The translations under genes were made by a program, and so were the position numbers. A stretch of 10,428 nt of DNA, taken from JBGOUJ01 sp041477005. Lineage in GTDB: Bacteria > Acidobacteriota > Terriglobia > Bryobacterales > JACQDG01. The notes beneath the pieces are model-generated. The model was not told the DNA's origin. It searched no databases and saw nothing but the letters and a program-made list of their open reading frames with translations. The stretch is taken from assembly GCA_041477005.1 (NCBI GenBank), contig JBGOUJ010000234.1, positions 1 to 10,428 of the forward strand. The letters run 5' to 3'. Position 1 is the stretch's first letter; each line of letters begins with the position of its first letter. Positions 1-6,099 of this stretch are shown in pieces.

Positions 1-346
1 GATGGCGGGCTCTGCGCCCTCAGCCGCCGTGGTGTACCCACCGGTGAGAGCCAGAGACTGCAATAATCGCCTTCTGCTAACGGTCATCCCATTCCCCTTC
101 CTTTTGTGGCCCGTTGCTGTCCCTGTGCCGGTCTTCCGTGCACCGGCCGGACAGGCCGTCTCTCACGTTAGTCAATTCGAACCCGGCTGTCAACGCGCGA
201 CACCCTGTTTGTTGCCGAACTCGATCCCCGGAATGGACGATGAGACCGTTCTGCTGCGGGATATCGGAGAACTCGTGTTCCGCCAGCGTCTGCTTCACTC
301 TGGAGTCGGCGGATCTTGGCGCCTTTGCGTGAACCAGTTTTTGTCA
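1..346. other. Left-edge region without a supported gene
   Basis: I see no recognisable gene here. The minus strand has a short open frame (about 77-343), but its only start is a GTG at 298, it has no clear ribosome binding site and the translation resembles nothing I know. The plus-strand frame open from position 2 runs straight on antisense through the quinoprotein gene and looks like a GC-rich shadow. The segment lies downstream of the dehydrogenase operon, so it should hold its transcription end, but I find no hairpin followed by a T-run. A short degenerate repeat at 315-335 is listed separately. A fast-evolving or broken gene cannot be excluded. Confidence 0.5.
315..335 (+). repeat. Degenerate TTGGCG/TTTGCG short repeat
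   Basis: The stretch contains two near-identical hexamers, TTGGCG and TTTGCG, eight bases apart and followed by TGAACC, just past the stop codon of the quinoprotein gene. From memory, strings of this kind (CTTGGCG / CTTTGCG / GTGAAACC) recur in intergenic DNA of many environmental bacteria, often as tandem degenerate arrays. Only two units are present, so chance is possible. Function is unknown. Confidence 0.25.
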
Positions 347-2050
347 TTAGTCCAAACCAAAGGTGATCAGCACGTCACCGATTGCGATGGTCACCTGCTG
401 CTTTCCGCCGCTGAGATAGCTGATGGGGTTGGCGTAGCTCACGTCGTTACCAGGGAAATGCCACAGGTCTTTTCCGGTTTGGGCATCCAGCGCAAAGACA
501 TTGCCTTGCATCGTGCTGCCGAATACGAGATTGCCGGCGGTCGAGAGCACGCCCGACCAGGGAGCGGTCATCATCCTGTGTCTCCACTGGATGTCCCCCG
601 TTTCGGGCGAGATCGCCAGAACCACTCCATAGCCCGGATCATCCGGGTTGTCCCTGCCACCGCCGCCGCCAAAGCTCAGGCCGGGTTTGTAGACCGCTTC
701 GGTCTTGAAGTAGATCTCGCTTTTCTCGCGCGCCGGCACGTAGAGCAGCCCCGTCTTCGGGCTGTAGCTCGGCGAAAACCAGTTCATTCCGCCATCGGTG
801 CCCGGCCATACGGCCATACCCGCCTCGGTCGGGCCCTGGTTCGGGATGACCATCGGCCGCCCCTTGTCGTCGATTCCCTTGGCCCACGTCTGCTTTACGT
901 ACGGCTTGGCCATCAGGTATTCGCCCGTCCGCCGGTCGAGCAGGTAATAGAAGCCGTTGCGATTGGGATGGAGCAGCAGCTTTCTTGGGCTGCCGCGAAA
1001 CATCAAATCAGCAAGCACGGGAACTTGCGTGGCATCCCAGTCATGCGTATCGTGCGGAGTATATTGAAAATACCATCTCAGCTTTCCGGTGTCGACGTCG
1101 AGGGCGATCATCGAATCGGTGTATAGGTTGTCGCCGGCGCGGTGATCGTCATTCCAGTCCGGCCCGGGATTTCCTGTGCCCCAGTAAACCAGGTTTAGAT
1201 CCGGATCGTAAGAACCGGTGGTCCAGGTCGATCCGCCGCCCGTCTTCCAGGAATCGCCCTCCCAGGTGCCGAAGTCAGGGTCGTTCGGCCCCGGAATGGT
1301 GTAGAACCGCCATGCCCGGTTGCCGGTCGCCGCGTCATAAGCATCGATAAAGCCTCGAATCCCGTATTCGCCGCCGGCAATGCCGAGGATCACTTTGTCT
1401 TTGGCTATCAGCGGCGCCACGGTCCCCGCGTAGCCGGATTCGTAAGGGGCCTGCTCGGTCTTCCACAGCAGGCGGCCCGATTTGGCATCCAGGGCGAGGA
1501 GCTTGGCATCGACCGTCGCCATGAACAGCCGGTCGCCCAGAATGGCCAGCCCCCGGTTCACCTGGCCGCAGCAAGTATATACTTTGCGGGGCACCGGATA
1601 GTGGTAATACCACAACTGCCGCCCGGTCGCGGTATCGAGCGCGACCACGTCGTTGGGCGGGCGGGTAGCGTACATTATGCCGTCCACCACCAGTGGCGTG
1701 GTCTCCACGTGGTGGGTGGTTTTCATCTGGTAAATCCACTTGACACGCAGCTTGCTCACGTTGGCAGGCGTGATCTGGTCCAGCCGGCTGTAGCGGTAGC
1801 CGCGGTAGTTGCCGGAGTACATCAGCCAGTTGCCAGGCTCCTCGTCGGCTTTGAGCAGGCGCTCGTAAGTGACCAGCCCAGCCGCCCAGGCAATCGCGCC
1901 GCCGGCTAAGAAAGCGCAAAAGAACAGGAGCAGCGAGCTCTGGGATGCGCGGCGCCGACACCGAGCGGTGACCGTGGGAGAGCGGTCAAGCGACTGCTCC
2001 ACGTCTCCCGGCGTTGCTGCCCCCGCCATCAGGCTGCCGAGTTTTGTCAT
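347..2050 (-). CDS. PQQ-dependent dehydrogenase, membrane-anchored, no haem domain
   Basis: A 567-residue quinoprotein dehydrogenase of the eight-bladed propeller class, expected to oxidise an alcohol, sugar or polyol in the periplasm and pass electrons to a cytochrome c. Residues 1-36 are polar and basic; residues 38-58 form one hydrophobic segment, best read as an N-terminal anchor. Propeller docking motifs of the form ALDxxTGxxxW recur (near 137, 187, 237, 316, 478 and 520). Residues matching the PQQ/calcium site are visible: the vicinal cysteines C160-C161, E228 in GGEYGIRGF, T275-W276, N294 in GTGNPGP, the WD aspartate D339, R364 and N423-W424. The residue two after D339 is Thr, not Asp, so this is not the lanthanide (XoxF) pattern. 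No CxxCH is present, so it needs a separate electron acceptor. The gene just upstream encodes a di-haem cytochrome whose stop overlaps this ATG (ATGA), implying translational coupling. Substrate is unknown. Related acidobacterial proteins are, from memory, called acido-empty-quinoproteins because the hosts lack PQQ synthesis genes; the intact site here suggests that PQQ is bound. Confidence 0.9.
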   Translation of the reverse strand: MTKLGSLMAGAATPGDVEQSLDRSPTVTARCRRRASQSSLLLFFCAFLAGGAIAWAAGLVTYERLLKADEEPGNWLMYSGNYRGYRYSRLDQITPANVSKLRVKWIYQMKTTHHVETTPLVVDGIMYATRPPNDVVALDTATGRQLWYYHYPVPRKVYTCCGQVNRGLAILGDRLFMATVDAKLLALDAKSGRLLWKTEQAPYESGYAGTVAPLIAKDKVILGIAGGEYGIRGFIDAYDAATGNRAWRFYTIPGPNDPDFGTWEGDSWKTGGGSTWTTGSYDPDLNLVYWGTGNPGPDWNDDHRAGDNLYTDSMIALDVDTGKLRWYFQYTPHDTHDWDATQVPVLADLMFRGSPRKLLLHPNRNGFYYLLDRRTGEYLMAKPYVKQTWAKGIDDKGRPMVIPNQGPTEAGMAVWPGTDGGMNWFSPSYSPKTGLLYVPAREKSEIYFKTEAVYKPGLSFGGGGGRDNPDDPGYGVVLAISPETGDIQWRHRMMTAPWSGVLSTAGNLVFGSTMQGNVFALDAQTGKDLWHFPGNDVSYANPISYLSGGKQQVTIAIGDVLITFGLD

Positions 2051-2853
2051 TGGTTCCCTCGCAACGAGTTCAAATACGCGACCAGATTGTTGATCTCAGA
2101 CTCCGAAAGCGTCGATTTGTAGGAGGGCATCAGCGACCCCTGACCCTTTTTCACCTCCTGCAAGTTGCCCTTCACGAATGAGCGCAGCTCCTCGCGTGTA
2201 TCCCGGAGCTGGATGGAGTAGTCGTCTTCGTTGAGGACGATGCCGGTGATTCCAGCGCCATCCGGCGTGACTACCGTCGCCGTGCGATACGCCGGGCCGA
2301 TGTAAGCGCCGGGATCGACCAGGGAATCGCGCAAGAACTGGAGCGACCGCCGCAGCCCGATTTCGGTCAGTTCCGGCCCCAGCCGGCCACCATGCCCGCT
2401 CACCACGTGGCACTGCGCGCATCCACCCTTACCTGCATAAATCGATTGGCCGGCCCTGGCATCGCCGGCCGCCTTCTCCTCGGCGCCGGCCATGCCCAGC
2501 CGCCGCACGTAGGCCACGACTCTCCAAAGCTCGGTCTGGGATAAACGGGAACCGGGCATCTCCGAGCCGGGGACTCCCTTGCGGATCGTCATGTACAGCT
2601 CGCGATCGGAGCTGCCATGCCGGTAGCGTCCGGTCGCGAGGTTCACGCCGCGCCCGCCTTCGCCCTCCGGGCCGTGACACAGGGCGCAATGGCCGAGAAA
2701 ATACTGGCGCCCTTTAGCTGCATCGGCGGGCGAGCCGTAGGGATTTTTGTCAGGGAGATCCTGGTCCCGAATCGGTTGGTCCTCTCCCTCCTGCGCTGCC
2801 GCAAAGCCCAGGCACAGCACAAACCAGCAAACGATTCCAATCAAGAAACGCAT
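2047..2853 (-). CDS. Di-haem cytochrome c, class I domain plus TIGR02603-type haem domain
   Basis: A 268-residue exported electron carrier, probably the acceptor for the quinoprotein encoded directly downstream. A Sec signal peptide covers residues 1-20, ending AAA before QEGED. The first domain (about 43-120) is a class I cytochrome c with CALCH at 56-60 and a likely axial Met, M99, in SEMPG. The second (about 130-268) has CAQCH at 145-149, then LGPEL, a DSLVDPGAYIGP stretch, a beta-rich TATVVTPDG...GIVLNEDDYSIQLRD section and the likely axial M242 in SLMP. That order matches the Pirellula/Verrucomicrobium-type haem-binding domain (TIGR02603). The ATG at 2853 is preceded by GAGAAG with seven bases between, a good ribosome binding site. 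It is the first gene of a two-gene operon, overlapping the dehydrogenase start by four bases. The divergent neighbour at 3026 ends in the same type of haem domain. The assignment as a cytochrome is secure; the partnership is inferred from operon structure. Confidence 0.92.
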   Translation of the reverse strand: MRFLIGIVCWFVLCLGFAAAQEGEDQPIRDQDLPDKNPYGSPADAAKGRQYFLGHCALCHGPEGEGGRGVNLATGRYRHGSSDRELYMTIRKGVPGSEMPGSRLSQTELWRVVAYVRRLGMAGAEEKAAGDARAGQSIYAGKGGCAQCHVVSGHGGRLGPELTEIGLRRSLQFLRDSLVDPGAYIGPAYRTATVVTPDGAGITGIVLNEDDYSIQLRDTREELRSFVKGNLQEVKKGQGSLMPSYKSTLSESEINNLVAYLNSLRGNQ

Positions 2854-3025
2854 AAGAGCACTTCTCGCAATCGTACAACATTTTAGCGACCGCCATACTG
2901 TTACGAACGCTTTGGCCCGGCTTGACGCCCGAGGTGGGTCGGATCAATGGATCAATGAGTCCGGATCGCCCGTTCCAGCGGGCGGACTGGTGTATACTTG
3001 CTTCGCAGATCGAAGACCCACTCGT
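2854..3025. promoter_or_regulatory. Divergent promoter region between two haem-protein operons
   Basis: This 172-bp gap must hold the start signals for the minus-strand cytochrome/quinoprotein operon and the plus-strand lipoprotein gene. For the plus strand, TATACT at 2993-2998 is a good -10 candidate and would start transcription about 20 bases before the ATG at 3026; no convincing -35 lies 16-18 bases upstream. For the minus strand, TAAAAT (plus 2880-2885) is a -10 candidate with only a weak -35. A tandem octamer, GGATCAAT twice at 2941-2956, lies between the two and could be a regulator site. The hexamers are judged by eye, so the assignment is tentative. Confidence 0.4.
2941..2956. repeat. 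Tandem octamer GGATCAAT x2 in divergent promoter
   Basis: Two perfect head-to-tail copies of GGATCAAT sit in the intergenic region, about 37 bases upstream of the TATACT candidate -10 for the lipoprotein gene and about 55 bases upstream of the candidate -10 of the opposite operon. The position suits an activator site or a shared operator. With only two copies of an 8-mer, chance duplication is also plausible. Confidence 0.3.
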
Positions 3026-6000
3026 ATGAAACGCTATTCGATTGCCCTGATTCTTCTGATTCTGGCCGGGTGCGCCAAGAAGCAGCCCGCCGGCCACTAC
3101 CCGTCGCTGTCACCGGGGGAGGAGCTGCAAAGCTTCCGCCTGAGTGAGGATTTCAAAGTTGAGTTGTTTGCCAGCGAGCCGATGGTGTTTGACCCCGTAG
3201 AGATGGTGTTTGACGAGAACGGGAAAATCTACGTGGCCGAAATGCTGGACTATCCGGAAGACCCGCCGCCCGGCAAACCCGCCCGCTCCCGAATCGCCCT
3301 GCTCGAAGACACCGACGGCGACGGCAAGATCGATCGGCGGACGGTATTCGCGGACAACGTGCTGGAAGTAAGCGGGATCATGCCGTGGAAAGGCGGATTG
3401 ATCGTCACCAGCGCTCCGGACATCCTGTTTATGAAAGACACCGACGGGGACGGCAAGGCCGACATCCGGAAGGTTCTCTATACCGGATTCCCGAAAGTGT
3501 ATCCGGAAGGCCGCATCACGAATCCGCGATTGGGAATCGACAATTGGATCTACGCTGCCAGCAGCGGGGATAGCCGCATCACGGAACCCGATCATCCCGA
3601 GCGGCCTCCGATCCTGGCGCGCGGGAGGGATTTCCGTTTCCGTCCGGATCGAGGGATCGCCGAGCCGGCCTCCGGACCCACTCAATTCGGTCTCACCTTC
3701 GATGACTGGGGGAACCGGTTCATCACCCAAAACACCATGCATGTCCGGCAGGTGGTGGTGCCGGCGCAATACCTGCTGAAGGCGCCGCTGCTGGAAGTCG
3801 GGGCGGTCGCTCAAGACATTTCCGACCATGGCCGCCCTTCCGCCCGGATGTTCCCTTTGACCCAGCCTCAGGCGTGGCGAGTGGAGAGAACAAACTTGCG
3901 GCAGCAGCGCTACCGCGACAATCACCTGGAGAGCATTCGCCCGTTGGATAAGTCCCTCGAGGTGGTTGCCGGCTACTTTACGGCTGCCGCCGGAGGCACC
4001 GTCTATTCCGGCGATCAGTTTCCCGCGAAATACCGCGGCAACCTGTTTACCGGGGATGTGAGCGGGAATCTGGTCCATCGGGACATCCTTACTCCCGATG
4101 GCGTGCTCTTCAAGGCCAGTCGCGCCGCCGAGGAGGAAAGCCGGGAATTCCTGGCCTCCACAGACAACTGGTTCCGGCCGTGCAACTTCGCCAATGCTCC
4201 CGATGGGCTTCTATACATCACCGATATGTATCGCGAAACCATCGAGCAGCCGGAATCCATTCCCGAGACCATCAAGAAGAACATTGATTTCTGGAGCGGC
4301 GTGGACAAAGGCCGCCTTTGGCGCATCGTGCCCAGTCATCCTTCGCGGAACGGCAACCTGAAGCCGAACTTAGGCGCAGCCAGCACGGCGGAACTGGTGG
4401 AGCAGCTTGCGAACCCGAATGGATGGAATCGGCAGACGGCGCAGCGGCTGCTGGTCGATCGGCAGGATAGGGCGGCCATCCCGCTACTCGAACAGATGGC
4501 GGCCAAGAGTCAATTTCCTCAAGCCCGGCTGCATTCCCTTTGGACTCTGGAGGGCCTGTCGGCTTTGACGCCGTCGCAGGTGGAGCGCGCGCTGCACGAT
4601 TCGCACCCGGCGATTCGGGAGCACGCGCTGCGGATGTCCGAGCCCCTGCTCGCCCGATCGAAGCCTTTGACCGATGCGGTTCTGGCGATGGTGAAGGACC
4701 CGGAGCCGCGGGTTCAGTTGCAGCTTGCGTTCACCCTGGGGGAAGCGAAAGATCCGCGGGCGCTGCCGCTGCTGGCCAGCATTGCTTCCGCCCATGCCAG
4801 CGACCGCTGGTTCCGGACGGCCGTGCTCAGCTCGGCTTCGCACTCCGCCTTCCAGCTCTTCACAACATTGCAGAAACGGCCGGGGCGCTGGGGCGATGCC
4901 CGGTTTCTCTCGGAATTGTCAGCGCTGATTGGAGCCAAGCAGGAAGCGGGCGAAATGACCCCGGCCATCAACACCCTAGCGGGCCTGCACGAAGGGGAAG
5001 CGGAGTCCTGGCGGACGGCGGGTCTCTCCGGATTAGGCAGAGGCCTCAAGCTCGTGGGCGCTAGCGGCCTGAAACTTCCGGCAGCCGAGGCATCGTTGAT
5101 GAAGATGCTCGACAGCTCATCGGAAAAAACGCAAGCCGCCGCCCGCGAGGTGGCGCAGCACATCGAGTTGCGCGCGTTCATCAAGAAAGCGTCGGAGCAG
5201 GCGCTGGCGAACAATCTGCCTGTGCCGGCGAGACAGATGGCCATCCGGTCGCTGCGGGGCGGGCAGTTCGCCGCGGTCGGCCCGGTGCTGCGCCGGGTGC
5301 TCGATCCGAAAGAGCCGCCGGAATTGCAGGCGGCGGCGGTGGATTCGCTGGCGGCGTTCGATGACCCGAGCATCAGCTCGATTCTGCTCGACAACTGGCG
5401 TACCTATGACCCCGAGGTGCGCAAGAAGGCGCTGGTAGCGCTGCTCGAAAGCCGCGACCGGGCGCCAGTGCTCCTGAAAGCCATGGAGGACCATCAGATC
5501 GAGCCAAGCGCCTTCGATGCCGGGGCGCGGGACCGACTGCTGCAAAATCCGGACCCGGGCATTCGCCAGCGGGCGCAGGCCTTGTTCCTGAACAGCGGCA
5601 GCGATCGAGCGAAAGTAGTGCAGGCTTACCGGGAAGTGGCCGACATGTCAGGCGAGCCCAAGCGGGGCAAACAGGTCTTCGAGAAGAATTGCGGCAAGTG
5701 CCATCTGCCTCGCCGGCTGGGAGGGCAGCGGGTGGGACCGGATCTTTCGGGGGTCAACAACAAGACCAAAGAGGAGCTACTGGCCTCGATTCTGAATCCG
5801 AGCGCCGAGATCGAGCCGCGCTTCACGAATTACGTCGTAGTGACCAAAGATAACCGCCTGCACGACGGCATTATCGTGAACGAGACTCCCGGCACGCTGA
5901 CCCTTCGCGGCGACTCCGAGGAGGGCGATGTGACGATTCTGCGGCAAAACATTTCCGAAATTCGCGCCTCCAGCGTTTCACTGATGCCGGATGACCTCGA

Positions 6001-6061
6001 AAAGCAGCTCACCAAGCAAGACCTGGCCGACGTGATCGCGCATCTGCGAGCCGGTTTGTGA
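3026..6061 (+). CDS. Lipoprotein with sugar-dehydrogenase-like propeller, HEAT-like repeats and C-terminal cytochrome domain (PVC-type)
   Basis: A 1011-residue member of the 'PVC-type haem-binding CxxCH protein' family (TIGR02604 N-terminal domain with TIGR02603 C-terminal domain). I chose the ATG at 3026 because it starts a clean lipoprotein signal, MKRYSIALILLILAGC, with lipobox LAGC and lipidated C16. The same frame is open upstream to 2747, but that part overlaps the opposite-strand cytochrome and does not look like protein. Residues about 25-440 form the propeller domain, related in fold to soluble glucose/sorbosone dehydrogenases. It carries two calcium-loop-like motifs, DTDGDGKID at 95-103 and DTDGDGKAD at 138-146. 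Residues about 450-860 are helical with HEAT-like periodicity. The haem domain has CGKCH at 889-893, then LGGQRVGPDLSG and a likely axial M987 in SLMP. It should sit on the periplasmic face of a membrane and couple oxidation of a carbohydrate-like substrate to haem reduction. No substrate is established for the family, so 'dehydrogenase' is an inference. The ribosome binding site is weak (GAAG around 3012). Confidence 0.9.
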   Translation: MKRYSIALILLILAGCAKKQPAGHYPSLSPGEELQSFRLSEDFKVELFASEPMVFDPVEMVFDENGKIYVAEMLDYPEDPPPGKPARSRIALLEDTDGDGKIDRRTVFADNVLEVSGIMPWKGGLIVTSAPDILFMKDTDGDGKADIRKVLYTGFPKVYPEGRITNPRLGIDNWIYAASSGDSRITEPDHPERPPILARGRDFRFRPDRGIAEPASGPTQFGLTFDDWGNRFITQNTMHVRQVVVPAQYLLKAPLLEVGAVAQDISDHGRPSARMFPLTQPQAWRVERTNLRQQRYRDNHLESIRPLDKSLEVVAGYFTAAAGGTVYSGDQFPAKYRGNLFTGDVSGNLVHRDILTPDGVLFKASRAAEEESREFLASTDNWFRPCNFANAPDGLLYITDMYRETIEQPESIPETIKKNIDFWSGVDKGRLWRIVPSHPSRNGNLKPNLGAASTAELVEQLANPNGWNRQTAQRLLVDRQDRAAIPLLEQMAAKSQFPQARLHSLWTLEGLSALTPSQVERALHDSHPAIREHALRMSEPLLARSKPLTDAVLAMVKDPEPRVQLQLAFTLGEAKDPRALPLLASIASAHASDRWFRTAVLSSASHSAFQLFTTLQKRPGRWGDARFLSELSALIGAKQEAGEMTPAINTLAGLHEGEAESWRTAGLSGLGRGLKLVGASGLKLPAAEASLMKMLDSSSEKTQAAAREVAQHIELRAFIKKASEQALANNLPVPARQMAIRSLRGGQFAAVGPVLRRVLDPKEPPELQAAAVDSLAAFDDPSISSILLDNWRTYDPEVRKKALVALLESRDRAPVLLKAMEDHQIEPSAFDAGARDRLLQNPDPGIRQRAQALFLNSGSDRAKVVQAYREVADMSGEPKRGKQVFEKNCGKCHLPRRLGGQRVGPDLSGVNNKTKEELLASILNPSAEIEPRFTNYVVVTKDNRLHDGIIVNETPGTLTLRGDSEEGDVTILRQNISEIRASSVSLMPDDLEKQLTKQDLADVIAHLRAGL

Positions 6062-6085
6062 GGGCGGCACGGTATCGAAGAGGCT

Positions 6086-6090
6086 GGAGG
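6086..6090 (+). promoter_or_regulatory. Ribosome binding site GGAGG for the galactosidase gene
   Basis: GGAGG lies nine bases before the ATG at 6100 and is the strongest Shine-Dalgarno match near this gene start. A second one, GAGGA at 6120-6124, lies five bases before the ATG at 6130. The start is therefore 6100 or 6130 rather than the overlapping GTG at 6058, which has no comparable site. Confidence 0.5.
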
Positions 6091-6099
6091 CGCGGACGG

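Noticed and set aside
2..1126. Long plus-strand open frame of 374 codons
   Set aside because: It is antisense to the clearly conserved quinoprotein gene for most of its length and has no family motif; high GC keeps antisense frames open.
2747..3025. N-terminal extension of the lipoprotein gene to 2747
   Set aside because: The added 93 residues overlap the signal-peptide end of the opposite-strand cytochrome and would bury a textbook lipoprotein signal at 3026.
3110..4078. Minus-strand open frame of 322 codons
   Set aside because: It lies wholly antisense to the propeller domain of the lipoprotein and its residue pattern (many His, Arg, Gly, Val) is that of a shadow frame.
6058..6099. GTG start at 6058 for the galactosidase, overlapping the previous stop
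   Set aside because: The extra residues are Arg/Gly-rich and precede the signal peptide; GGAGG before 6100 or GAGGA before 6130 gives a better start. Overlap coupling is still possible.
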